64,000 nt of DNA from Bradysia coprophila (Eukaryota > Arthropoda > Insecta > Diptera > Sciaridae), in the NCBI RefSeq assembly GCF_014529535.1, contig NC_050737.1, positions 9,096,725 to 9,160,724 on the forward strand, written 5' to 3'. The notes under the pieces are model-generated. The model did no database searches. It was not told where the DNA came from and worked only from the letters and a program-made list of their open reading frames with translations. Below are positions 11,801-24,646 of this stretch, piece by piece; the first letter of the stretch is position 1, and every line of letters begins with the position of its first letter. The position numbers were made by a program, and so were the translations under genes.

Positions 11801-14264
11801 GACCGATGCACTGCCGATTTCGTCTACTTATTTTCAAATCAGTCTGTCTACTTAAATGCCAGCAGTGCGTTGGTTTTGGATGTTCTCAGTTAGATTTTTA
11901 CAAAATTATGATAAAGTTCAGAATAAAGTTGCAATGCAAAGCTGGGCAAACTGATGAAGAAAAATTCAGGAGAACCAAGGTCTTTGGATTGTAAAGTATT
12001 TCGATTCCGATCCAGCGAGGAAACTTTTTAAAAATTCGTGAGTCAATCAAATGTTTTCTTGTAACTGATTTGTGATATTTTAAATTATTCGGATCCAATT
12101 CAATGTACTGAACCAATGAATAATCTTGAATATAAAAACAGTTGAACTGTGCGGAAGTCAAATATATCTCCCGAATTTTCCAATACGGATGAAACTGATT
12201 GATGTGTCTCAAACAGTATTTCTAATTTTATTCACCCTTATGTCCTAAGGAATTCAATAAAACAATAAATATCATTTCAGTGAACATTTCGAATACTACG
12301 CAAAAACAACACAATCATGTTGTATGGATATGATGAAAAGCCCCATAATTGTCCATCCTATAAAAACAAATTCAATACGGCAACCAATTCATCGTAACCC
12401 ATTCGATAAAATATCCAGCGTTTTACCCAGAGAAAACCATAGAGACTATATGTATGGGTGTGTGTATGTGGCGGTAGTAAAATTCAAACCGATTTACTCA
12501 CTGGGATATGTTATATGAGTACGAATATTGTGAGTGACCAACAAAACCATTTCAATTCGCAATAGAGACACATTCCCAATCCCCCGAAACCACTCAAGTG
12601 CCAATATTATTGAGATGTCCGTTTTGAATTGGTCTGGCCGATGATGAAAGTTGACTTCATCATTTGAATTTCAAATTGAAAATTGCCTCAGATATATAAT
12701 ATTGTACCTTTCGATTTTCCTTTTAAAAGCATTTATTCTCACCCGTAGCAAATACACATACACGCAGCTCGAAGAGTCTTCCACCGAAATTTGTATACTT
12801 ACACTTAATATCGAATCGGGAGAAAGGGTCAAGGGTCGTCTAAACAGGGATGATTGTTTTATTAAATTGTATTATTCAAGTTTCAGATGGGTTAAAATTG
12901 TGTGTACGTGCACTTGATTTTAATCCTCAAAAGTAGCTTGCCACATCAGCCGCACACAGCACAAGGAAGATAGACAAACCAGACCAAAAATATACACGGT
13001 GAAGTGAAGTGGTTCAAAAAAAATAATAAAAAACGATTTTAGGTTCTTTATTTATTCATGAAAGTGTGCCCGTGAAGTGAATTTTAAATTTTATTTTTTT
13101 CTCAGTCTTTCTATTACACACAAATGCTTGGGAACTAGAACGATCTATTGATTTCCTTGTACTTTTTATTCTTTATATTTTGACTTAAATTATATGACGC
13201 GATTGGAAGAAATAAAGAAAGAAGAAGGGAAAAAAAAGAACACACACCAGACAATATCGGCATGGTTATCCGAGTTACATCGGATAGTTGAGTTTCGCTT
13301 ATTTCTTCTTCTTCTCAAAATTCGATAGATTTTCATCGTACAATCTTACATAAAACAGACCATCGTACCAGGTAGATTTATATCATCGAACACAATAATT
13401 TTTGATGGCAAATTTCGATTTACTCTTTACATTTGAAGTGGGCAAATATCCTTAAGGTGCAACAAATTGTTTTTCCATCATTGCATTCTTATACATTATT
13501 TATTGTTGACAAAGCGTTGGGGCAATGGCATGTAATTTTTGGAAGATTTTCAAAAATGATTTAGTCGAATAAGAGTTCTTGAAATGGTTCTATTGGATTG
13601 AGTTTGCCTTCAATGAACTGTATAATGAATTAGTTATTTATCGTATGAAGGTTTTTGGACTGTCCGTTGTATGAGATATCGCATGTCATACGATTATAAC
13701 ATGTTTAATGGAATTCACGGTAGAAGCCACTGGCTCCGGGGGTTGTAATTGATTTTTTCTCTACATTCGCTCCACGCATTCCATGTGAAAGTGAAGAGTA
13801 TTTATGCTCAGTTTATTTTACTATGTTCATTTGAAGATTGACAACAAGATCAACAAGATTGTACCTTAACTGGGTTCAAATGCAATTTGAACAGATTTAA
13901 GTGACTTTCCGGTGGGTGGTATGATCAATGTTGGATAGCTAGTAGATTCTACTTTTAACGAAGATATTTCGCCGACCCCCCCAAAACTAGCCAGTTACAA
14001 CACTATGTATACATTCTAGAGTAGAAAAAATTGTAACAAAAAATTGAACAAAAAATGTTTTGTGAAGGGAGTTATCGGAATCAGCCGATGAAGGTGTCAG
14101 TTCTGTACTAACCTCCCCTCCTCACGTCGAAACCAGTCTCTTCGTCTCGATAGTCAATTTTGTCATCATTCGCTGAAAGGGAAAATTGGTGGAAATTACT
14201 AGATGATTCGGTGGTATTAGTCTTACTAAAAAGATTTAATTCAGGTTGTATGTTGAATAAAGAC
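8802..14264. other. Intergenic, no gene seen
   Basis: No supported gene in about 5.4 kb. Features are limited to poly-purine or poly-T runs, a CAACAACAACGACAAC tract near 10117-10139, and one copy of a short dispersed repeat (about 13636-13680, see the entry at 14265). Frames of 60-104 codons occur but are low-complexity and lack splice signals or recognisable motifs. Confidence 0.5.
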
Positions 14265-14400
14265 CCAATGGGAATAATATTTGTGATGTATAAAATTCAT
14301 TTAGTGATAAATTAAGTCAGTCAAGGGACCCAACCCATCCAAAAGGTGTAACCTAGTTTATCGTATGTTGGTTTTTGGACTATCGTTGTATGAAACTCGT
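14265..14400 (+). repeat. Dispersed repeat copy (second copy near 49,905)
   Basis: GTCAGTCAAGGGACCCAACC (about 14313) and its flanks match the segment around 49946-49987 (GTCAGTCAAGTGACCTGACT) with matching surroundings on both sides. The adjoining block TTATCGTATGTTGGTTTTTGG at 14359 is also duplicated at about 13638. Both matches are direct repeats. Family unknown. Confidence 0.55.
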
Positions 14401-17400
14401 CGATCGAATGAAGAACGTTTCACATATTTCCAACTAGCCTCAATAAAATGAAAAATAAACCATTTTAATGGTTATAAGAAAGAAACGGTAATGTGAATTT
14501 CTTCACGAATTGAACTTCCCATTTCATTGTATTTATAGCTCTTGTAGAATTTGTTACTCTTGCCGGCTCATAACTCTACATTAATTACTCTGGAGGCCTC
14601 ACAGCCTCCACAAATCTGAAGTAGCAATAACTCTTGACCAGCCGAGACTTTCGAGTTCGAGGAAATTGTTGCGAGATTGTGCGTATACTGTTGTTAATTG
14701 TATACTGTAGGTTAATTCATGTTATTGTCGAGTCGACTATTTATCGACGTTAATAATGCGCTCGGAACGGGTTCAGGTCGAGCTGATTTATTACTGGTTT
14801 ACCTATCTTGCAATGAACTCAAACTTAAGGTTTCAGGTTCAACCATAAGTGATTTTTTGTTCCGGATTCCAAATCTCAAAAATCTTAGGTCACGTAGAGT
14901 TGGTAGCTATTAATAGTTTGAAGATCTATCTGCGTGAAAAAGCACGTCTTTTTGCATAGGGTTTTTCCTGATGATGATATTAAAAATCTTACAAAGACAT
15001 TTGGAATCACAACAATCCTTTAAGGGTTCTACCCGAATCTGACCCGAGCGCCGAGGCTGTACTTTTACTTTCAGGTTTGACAAGGTCGGATAACCCGAAA
15101 ATCTTCCACCAGAAATAACAAATTTTCGCACACAAAATCGGGATCTAATCTGAAAATTTCAAGTTTCAGGAGAAAAACGCCAAATTTCATCACTACGCCC
15201 AAATCTAAATTGAATAATACATAAGGTAACACTAAAACGACAGCCCAACATAATTTCTATGTGTTGTTGACCTAGGTTTAACCCAGTAAAAACGAAAATC
15301 ACGGTTTTTTTACAATGAAACACTTTTAACCTTTGGACCAAATAAATTTTATTTCAATATTGATATCTCTACAAAAAGTAGGTTCGTTCGATTTCAAGAT
15401 GCGACTTTCAAAAGCTTCACCACGAAAAGAGATTATATTTCAACACTCGAATGATAGCAGCATTTCTGCGTAGTACAGATTTCTCTTAACGCTTAACGCA
15501 TTATCCATCTCAACCCCCACAAACGCTATGCGAGTTAATTATTATGGATATAACAAAATGTTATGTGCATATACTACACAGCTTATCCACTAACAGCTCA
15601 TTAAGAGAAACAATTATCCGTGATTTAATTTTTATTCCTTTCTGTAATACAACACGAATAAACGAATCTATATCTCATTAACAGATAATGAATGAGCGGA
15701 GTATTTTTCTCGACATTATCCTACCAATTAAAATAAACACCAAACTTTGATTCATAAACTCCAATATCATCCAAGCTCTACACGTAAGGATATTAATGTT
15801 CCACTATGTGGGTCTCTCGTATGTATAATACGAATTTCATTTAATATTTATCCAAACAAATTTTTTTTCTCATTAAGAAAGTGGGCAGAGCAACAACTAC
15901 CCTTGGCTAAATTTATGTGTGCATAGCCACCATACATACGTATACATAAACCGAAGTTTATTATATACATTTAGATTCGAGATGTATTTGCTACGAGGAA
16001 CATGTGGTATACTCTAGGAAAATAAGATGTAGCACACACGAAACTGGTTGACCTGGTCAACTACTCACAACAATGTTTGCTTCATATTTAGGGGAATCAG
16101 AGAATCAGAAAATCTCATTTCCACCGTGCGTAGTCGAAATGGAATCCTTAAAGCTTCCAGTAGTTTAACTGCGATCGACAATTAGCATAATTTACCTAGT
16201 TTCAGGCGCATATCTAAGCCGCATATTAAATAAGGCTTATGATGTGGGAATCAATCACATGCTTAAAAGAAACAACACTAAACGGTTGAATTCGATCCGA
16301 CATCCAGTGAGCACGTTTGTTGCTGTATGTATTACAGTTGAAAGTAAAGTTGTGAAATTGGAAATCAACCTTCGGGTGAAAAAAGAAAGAATTTAAGTTT
16401 CACTCGCATTAGATATCCTTCTTTCTGAAGTCAAATAGAGCCTCAAGTTTTGGTTTCACTTAATATTGCGGACGAAAGTTATACAACATCATTTCGAAAG
16501 CTAGTCGACGACTGTATCATATGATTCTACACTACCACAAAACCATACGTATATGTAATTCCGAAATACACTCTGCCGTATAAACGTGCACATAAATATA
16601 ATATTGGAGCAAAATATATGAGGGTTGATATTGGGTGTGTTTCCTAATTAAATGTTGTATCAAATGGAGAAAAAAGATTTCATTATGTCTTTCACTGTAC
16701 TCCGATGGCGATGTAGAAGATGTGCAACTTATATATCGATTTTATTGGTTCGAGAAATAAGAGTTGTAATTGAGTCTAGTCATTTCGAACAATATTTCAC
16801 TTTGTAATAATCTGCTTACAGCATAATATCCCTGTATAGTAGTATGGGGTACAATTTTATGAGACAATATATATAAATCTCAGTAATTAATTCTTCTTTG
16901 TGTAATTCACGTTCCGAGATATTTCAATCTTTTTTTCTACTTCTTTTTATTTTAAAACTCAATTCCTCTTTCTTTCTTTTGTTCTTTCGAATCGGTGAGT
17001 CGTATAAATGGAAATGTTACAACAGCAAATTTTTATCGGCGAGTATCATTGGTCTGCCAGTTCATTTTTATGAAAAAAATAGCCAAATATTTGGTATAAC
17101 AGCAAAAAACAACCAATAATGTATAGTGCAGTACAATTAGAAATATAGATGAAAATCGAATTTCCAGGAAAACGAACGTACTGGAAACCGGTCATTAACG
17201 TATCGATGGTTAAACAACAATTTAATGGCATGTAACGGCAAACTGTCTAGCATTAGTTTCGATTCCGCGTTTCTTGTATTGCAGTGGTATACCACGTCTA
17301 TCCAATTCAATTGGTTTTTCATTGACTCTTATTTAGCTATTAAGATACTCAACACTGTTAGAGGATGAGTTGATCTTAAGTTAAGTTAAAGGTGGGTGGA

Positions 17401-17426
17401 ATTAAACACTGCTTCTAAACCTCCCA
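14401..17426. other. Intergenic, no gene seen
   Basis: No supported gene or long repeat in about 3 kb of AT-rich DNA. Confidence 0.5.
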
Positions 17427-17834
17427 CTTAAGAGCGCTCACCCCTTGCCAATTTTCTAGCCTACATTTGTGCGCAAAAATATTCGTTTTTTGATGATTTC
17501 TCTGAGCCAAAATCTTTTTTTGAAAAAGTAAAACCATTAAAGCATGCAAAAATGTGTTACTTTTAAGGGAAAAATTGGTTTGTGGTCGATAACTTAACCC
17601 ACTTGGAAAAACCTTTGCAAAACACATAAATTTACACATTTGCAAAGGTTTCTCCAAGTGGAATAAGTTATCATACACAAACCAATTTTTCTCTTAAAAC
17701 TAGCACATTTTAGCGTGCTTTTATGGCTTTACTTTTTCAAAAAAAAGATTTTGGTTCAGAGAAATCATCAAAAAACGAATATTTTTGCGCACAAATGTAG
17801 GCTACAAATTTGCCAAGGGGTGAGCGCTCTTAAG
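17427..17834. mobile_element. 408-bp near-complete palindrome (foldback MITE) at a TTAA site
   Basis: The two halves of 17427-17834 are reverse complements over almost their entire length, with a loop of only about 15 bp near 17630. The outer ends read CTTAAGAGCGCTCACC and its complement. TTAA lies at the inner edge of both ends (17428-17431 and 17830-17833), so if the termini are GAGCGCTC the element is flanked by TTAA duplications, as piggyBac-like or Kolobok elements make. There is no coding capacity. The 87-aa frame in the left arm is a by-product. Confidence 0.8.
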
Positions 17835-19728
17835 AATATTATTGGGATAGATGCTCTTTATAACAAAAGGGTGGTATGATTATCAGCGTATAAATCTGGC
17901 TCTGGCCATAATGTAGGCTGGCAATACTCTCTCTAGCAAAAAAAAAACCCTAAAAAATTGAATTAGAAAAACGAGAGAGTACTAAACCCGTAATAGTTAA
18001 AAAAATTTAAATTTCTCATTCCAACTCATTCCTCTCTCATTCCAACTCTTTAAGTATTGGTACATCACAGAGTTGCACACCGGGTTCTGGTCCGACCAGT
18101 TTGTTAATCTAGCTAACCTATCCGCCATTTCGCGATTTCACAACGTAAATTTTGTCTTAAGAGGTACAAGTACGTTTCTTCCTGATTTGTTTCTCATAGT
18201 GACTTTCAACCCGCTGTGGATTACCAACATTGGTTTCTAGTTTCTACCAAATAAACGAAGTAGTAGAATGTACCCTAAACCGTTTATAACGGGTTAATGT
18301 TATGTATCCATTATCGATTTACATTTAAAAAAAATTAACAACCAACTTTACGACACCCACCAGGGTGTCTGGCGACAGAAGAACTAATCGATGACCACAA
18401 ACGCTATTTAAAAAAAAGAGTAATAAACCTGACGCTGAACACTGAGTAGTTTATGACTATGAGGCCGGAATTAATTAAATTTTAACGAAGCCCGACTGTA
18501 AAAATAAATTGTTTACATGCAAATCATTCCGAAATGTTCGAACATAATTTTCTCCGTTCTCGTCTACGCGAACAAAAAATTCTACCTTAATTGTAATTTG
18601 CCTGATTTTCCACTTTATATATTTATTTTTTCCATATTCTTAAGATTTCAATAACACTTCCACACCTCAAAAAAAAGAAAGTAAATAAATCCACACACAT
18701 ACACACAACACCCTCCACCAAAAAGTCCATTAATACAAGAAACAATTTACTAAATGAAAATCAACCAACGCTCAACCACTTTGACTAATATGCAATAACG
18801 TTCACAATAATCACCCAAACCACTCTCAAGCAAACAGCACCACACCATTCAATTTAATAATTTTACCTCTCTAGTCGTAAGGGTTAATGTTAATGTTTAA
18901 CTTTTAATATTATACTCTCTACAACGTGGAAAGTGAACCGCCATGGTATTGGATTCTCGATAGCTGTGGCATGGTGTGGCTGAAGTTCATTTATTGATCA
19001 ATCTTGATTTAATTTGCCAATGTCACGGACCCATTTGTTTTAGAAGCGCAGACAAAATGATTATTTCGGTATGTATTATTTATATTAAAGAATGGGACGA
19101 CGAAGAAGAAGAAGAAGTAGAAAAAAAAGGTTATTGTGTGACCTGGAAATTAACAAATAATATGAGGTTATAATGTGAGCAGCAAGTATTTATGTATTTA
19201 TAATGTCAAGTCTTTTATATTTGTTAATTCTGCTTAAATATGGGGTGGGAGAGAATACATGCCGAACCATAGTGAGCTTTCAGTCAGTCTGTTTTAAGGG
19301 TTTGGTGAAAATATGCGATGAAAATGTGGAAATCACGAACGATGTCGTGACTGTGTCAAATAAATGAGGTTATTATAATCTTTTCGTAGCGAAAAATGGG
19401 AAGAAAATTAACTCGGCTTTTAGTTTTGTTTGTGTTTAGCATTCAATGAATGATTGTGATTTGTTCAGATTTATAACATCTATTTGGAAGTAGATGCGAT
19501 AATAATATGTGGAATATCGATGCAGCGTGGTGGAATTAGTCGGAAATTTTGATTTGCTAAAACTGTTGCTATTTTATTCATCACAATACTTTATCATATT
19601 GGCGAAACGTACTTTGAAACTTTAGGCACATAACATGTATCGTATGATAGTTTGCGGTTTTATGGATTTGATATTAATAGCCGAGTGTTGGGAATGTTTG
19701 GCTAATGGCTGATGGCTAGAAACCGTGC

Positions 19729-19770
19729 TTTAATTGAACGTGATTAATTGAACGTGATTAATTGAACGTT
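19729..19770. repeat. Short tandem repeat, three 15-bp units
   Basis: TTAATTGAACGTGAT is repeated almost exactly three times in a row, the last copy truncated. Confidence 0.75.
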
Positions 19771-19853
19771 TTCTCGCTATTTTGATCTGAGAATGATGTT
19801 TTTCTGCAAGTATTACTTTAGTGGGATAGTGGGAAACGTTTTTCTTCACCGAC

Positions 19854-19970
19854 AGAGAAATGTTAAAATACTGAGCCACGGACTTGTCAATAACAGCTGG
19901 CTTATATTGAGGAGGATTCTTTTCAAAATTCAAAACCAGCTGGAACAGTGAAGTATCTTAACATTTCTCT
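19854..19970. repeat. Imperfect inverted repeat
   Basis: AGAGAAATGTTAAAATACTG at the left pairs with the complement ending at 19970, and an inner CAGCTGG/CCAGCTGG pair extends the stem. A probable small, degraded foldback element. Confidence 0.45.
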
Positions 19971-20572
19971 AGTCATTATTAAATAAAATTGATGAAACGA
20001 TATTACTTGAAATAGTAAGTACTGTCTTGCTCGGGTATTTGATGTTTTGTTGTGTGGAGAGTGTATGGTTCTAGCCAAAGACGATGATTATGACAATCAT
20101 ACGTCAGAACAACAAATTACCAATCAACTACTGTAATGACACATTTTGGGGCTACAGTGTGTTCATGTTCAGAAACCTCCAGTCTATGATAGTTTGACGT
20201 TAAATTTGAATTCGATAAGGAATTTTCAAACTTTGTGCCAAAACATCATAACCTGGAAATACTGAGAACATCGATCACTTTTAAAACTCTAACAAATCTC
20301 AAATATGTTCCGAACTAAAAAAAACCCACTGTAGTATATTTTGTAGTTTCGGTACACTTGGTAAGCTTGTCCCACTTGGTTCCACCTCCGACCGAAAAAT
20401 TCAACTTTTCATCACTGAGAAAATATACTATTTTGCCGCTTGTCTTCCAAACTATACATTATGGTAAACGTTTAATTGTTCAATAGAAATGACACCATAC
20501 GTTTTATTTTGACTTTTGACACTAATAATCCTCTTTCGTTTCCGATGTTAATAATATTTGAAGGCTACCTAC

Positions 20573-21212
20573 TAGGGTCGATCGATTTTCGAAATATTTT
20601 AAGTACTGCTTCTGGACCCAGCTGATCCAACTCAGCTTAGTTCCAAGATAATTTTGACAGATAATTTTATGACCAAGATTTTCTTTTTTAATGTTCAATG
20701 CTTTGCCCGAGACGATTTTTCAGAAAAGTTTGAGTTTCAGAAAGTGTCTGTAGTCCTGATCAAGAGATTGCGTGAATTTTTTCTTTTTTTCTTTCAATAT
20801 TTACGGTTAAAAGAATATAACAAACAAACAAAAAACGATCAAAACCAAGTTTTCCCGAGTAAAAGAAGTTCATGGAAGTCGGTTTTTTTTCAGACTTTTT
20901 CAACTTTGATCAGGAGTAAATGTAGACGGATTTTTGAGAAATTTGGCTCATTTTCAAGGGAAATAAATAGAAATTTTTGTTTTTTTTTGTTTTGTTAAAT
21001 TCTTTTAACCTTAAATTAAATTTTGAAAGAACGCAATCTCTTGATAAGCAGTACCGACACTTTCTGAAACTCAAATTTTTTCTAAAAAAACGTCTTGGGC
21101 AAAGCATAGAACATAAAAAAAAATGTTTAAAAATTATCTTGGGACTAAGCAGAGTTGGATCAGCTGGGTGCAGAAGTACGACTTCAAATTTTTCAAAAAT
21201 CAATCGACCCTA
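20573..21212. mobile_element. 640-bp hAT-like foldback element with 8-bp target duplication
   Basis: Long inverted repeats (about 250 bp each, roughly 20573-20825 and 20980-21212, about 80% alike by eye) surround a 150-bp centre. Termini are TAGGGTCGAT and ATCGACCCTA. The octamer CTACCTAC is present exactly at 20565-20572 and 21213-21220. YAGGG-type ends with 8-bp duplications fit the hAT superfamily. The long frames here (114, 117 and 97 codons on both strands) mirror each other because of the inverted repeat and contain no transposase motif. Confidence 0.85.
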
Positions 21213-21220
21213 CTACCTAC

Positions 21221-24200
21221 TAATTCATCCTTGTGAGGGATCAAATGTGAAAGGTTTCATCGAAGTAGGATCATTGAGAGAAGTTCGAGAGCTTACATCA
21301 ATTACATTCACAGGCTTAGCACGCACGTAGTTGCTTTTGTTTCGAACAGAAAATCGTCAAAGTATAAAATGAAGTTTGTGAAATGTTATAATACTTTCGT
21401 CGCCATATCATCGCACGACCGATTTCAAAAACCGTCTTATTATTTAAGAAAGAAAGAATTTCCTTTACAAATTTATATAGACAATTTTGGTGTACACGGA
21501 AAATGTAATTTTCTGAAAGAATACATTTCACTCCAGATCCCAACGAAACTGAAGTACAGTTCGAAGAAAAGGTTGGCTATTTTTACATTTAGATTATTTT
21601 AATACTCATGTGAAAAAAACTACTTCCATTCCAAAATTAAACTTTGAAAAACTCTAACGGTTACATAGTCCCATACCACTCGTGTATGATGTATACATAT
21701 ATGTTTACATAGTGATATGCATTTGCCATATAACTTATATTACGTATACGTGAGATTTATGTTTTTCACTTAAGAAAATTGCATTTCTTTATATGCAATA
21801 AGATAAGTTAGTTTACCTACTTTGCCTATACATACACACTACACACATAAATTTGTGTAATGCAAAGAAGTAGTCTAAGCTGGAGAGATTCTATGAGAGT
21901 TTCGTTTCGGGGGTAACTATTTAACTTCATGTACAGGTAAGAAAGCAAGAAACAACATTGCGTTTTCACAACTTTGCCATTCTTCAAGTTAGTCATAACT
22001 CTCCAATTCCCTTCGCTATTCTAATTTGTTTAAAATGAAATAATTTATTTACAAACACTTTGCAATCTGTTTTTCTAGTTACTATTTACTTACCAAAGAA
22101 GAAAGGAGAACACTGTGGAGTTGTAACCTCACATCTAGGGTTATTTTAAGAATTGTTATCTAATGTTACTGAATGCCCCAACATTAAGTTAATAAAATTG
22201 TCAATTATCTATCCAGAATGTATTGTCGACAGGTCCGGCCAATGGAAATTCTGAAAGGGTTTTTATGATTTTTGTATGAATAAAGGACAATCAAGACCTT
22301 CTTGCGATTTTTTTTTTCATATAATACACGAAGGGTCTTTTCGAACCAGTCCGACCCTGGCCATACAACCAAATTTCTCAGGTGTCGATCAATTTCCGTT
22401 CACCAAAAAAAAACTCTAAAACGGTGCACCTGTGACGTGCCAAGCATTTTTCAACTGTCAAGGTGATCTAACTTGTTGATATTTCCTTGCCATTCAACGG
22501 CACACAGTACAACAAGTCAGTTTTCAGTAAATCTGTTACGAGTTGTGGTGGTGAAACGATTGAACATAATTGATGCTTTTAAGATACGCTTCTTTGAATG
22601 TCTGTTTCCCCGATATTAATTAAACAGATATGTTGGTTGCCGGTGTAGTTTTCCGACCTGCAACCGCTGGCTACAGTACGAGATGACCCACTACGTTTTC
22701 ACAATAGCAGTGTTGCCAGTGTGTGTGCGGTTGCTTCTGAATTCTGCTGATGTTTGAGGTCATTATTGTGTTGTCATTTGCGTACAGTACACTTTTGCTA
22801 TAATGTTCAGCTTAATTTGATTTATGTCGGTTTGGTGAGGTCGTCCATTGTTATTATTGATTGAGTATCAATAACATTTTTGTCGATTTTGTCAATTAGT
22901 GTGTGGCTCGAGAGCAATGTATAAGGAGCAATATGTGCTCAGACAAAATAGTTAAAATTCAAATTAATTTTACTTAGTTATAATTGCGAAGTCGTGCTAT
23001 GCGTCCCAATTGCGGGGCTGGATTCCGTTTCGGATCTAGATACTTCGTTGTAAGCAAAACCCTTCATCAGCAGAATGACCAAATTTTGGGTAATGAAATG
23101 GTTTTTCATCGCCATTCATTTGATAGTGTACGTCCGACAATTTATTAGAAGCTGACGCCTGATTTTTATCGGATAAGCATAAGCACCATAACAAAAGTTT
23201 ATAAAAGTAGAAGATTGTATACTAATACCATGTCTAATATGATTGTGCATAACACAGGAAATATTCAAAATTAAACACCTCATATTTGCTCTATTAAGGC
23301 GATAACTAGTGACCCATCATATTCACTTAGCATAAAATCCCTTTAGTGTTATATCCTACTGTGTGAAAATAATGTTGTGTTGTGGATCCAATTAAAACCG
23401 AACCATCCATTCACCACTATTGTACATACTACTCACCGACTCACCAAGCAATTTTATAACATCACCGTTGGGAATATTTATGTTATGTATGTTGAGGATA
23501 TGAGGAGGAAGTTTTAGGTTGGAAAGGTTGTATCTAACACGTTCAATGTACATTGTTGTAGTTGGCGGTAATGTTATGTTCTTGATGAGTGTGTGTATTT
23601 AGACTCATTGTTTGATCATACAGATGAAATTAAGAAGAGAATATTTGGGTTGAAACAACAACAACGACAACAAAAAACCAAATATCGCAAATGGAATGGA
23701 AAACACTTTTGTTGCTGTGAGGTGAATATTCGTGGAATGTGTTACGGAACTAATAAGCAAAGGGTTAGTTTACACATTTTGTGCTGGTCGACGTGTTATT
23801 GTGCATCTCGCAAAATATCCTTCGAAATAAGTTGGTGTAAACTAAACTCACCACTTCATTTGGTTCCCTTTTTCTCACCATCCACTGGCATTGTTCGGAT
23901 AAGTTATGCCGTGCAACTATTATTTCAAGTTATTTTTAATCGTAGGAAAGTTCTTCTACAACAAAATCACGATAAGTAAATGCTGCTTTTACATTTCCAC
24001 TTTCCGAGTAGTTGGACAGAAAATGTTCTGTAGCCTTACATTTAAAACTGTTGTTACGAAAGCGATTACACACAGGGTTCACAATTGTTTGGCAAAATCG
24101 TGTAAATTACCTTACTGCTATTGTGGTTATAGTTGCACCCCATCGATTTAAAGAGCTTCCCTGCAGAAAATACGATCTAAAATCCACAAGGAAATGTTGT

Positions 24201-24646
24201 GGTGAATGTGTGTGATACAATTTATAAATTAAATTAGTCAGGTTGTGTTGGCGTTTCGATTTTGTCGTCTATTACTTATACTACTCAATCCTAAACGATA
24301 TCATGATATATCTATCCTAACCCTAATAACGGCACTCGAAAATGATACTCCAGTTAATCTTTATCATTTCGATCATGGTCCTATAAATACTCAGACTGTG
24401 CATATTTATTGCAGATATTTTGAACTCTACTGAACTCCCGCACAACAAAAAGATAAGTAAAACATAGCTAACGCCGACCCGTACGAAACACCTATTCGTA
24501 TCAAAAGCCTTTAATGTGAAACTCTTCATTTCTCTTACTTCATTTTCTTCTCTGCTGAAAAACTATTCTCCCTTTAAAATCACTTACATTATCCAGTCTT
24601 TGCCTTGTTATCATATACAACTAAATTGCCGGAGGCAATATAGACA
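21221..24646. other. Intergenic with a few coding-like frames, no supported gene
   Basis: Just after the hAT-like element a frame runs through CEGSNVKGFIEVGSLREVRE to a stop at 21328-21330 (see findings). A second frame, 21369-21602, has a mixed, protein-like composition (HDRFQKPSYYLRKKEF) but no recognisable domain. A 128-codon frame at 23593-23979 begins with a non-ATG codon and looks accidental. Nothing else was supported. Confidence 0.4.

Larger units (their letters stand above)
17835..20564. other. Intergenic, no gene seen
   Basis: No supported gene. Contains A-runs, a GAAGAAGAAGAA tract at about 19098-19114, a three-unit tandem (19729-19770) and a short hairpin (19854-19970). Confidence 0.5.

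Noticed and set aside
20654..21330. Several 97-117 codon frames on both strands
   Set aside because: They lie in and mirror the long inverted repeats of the foldback element and have no transposase motif.
23593..23979. 128-codon frame, the longest in the desert
   Set aside because: It lacks an ATG at its start and has a Gln/Lys homopolymer-like beginning, Cys/Phe-rich accidental composition and no splice context.
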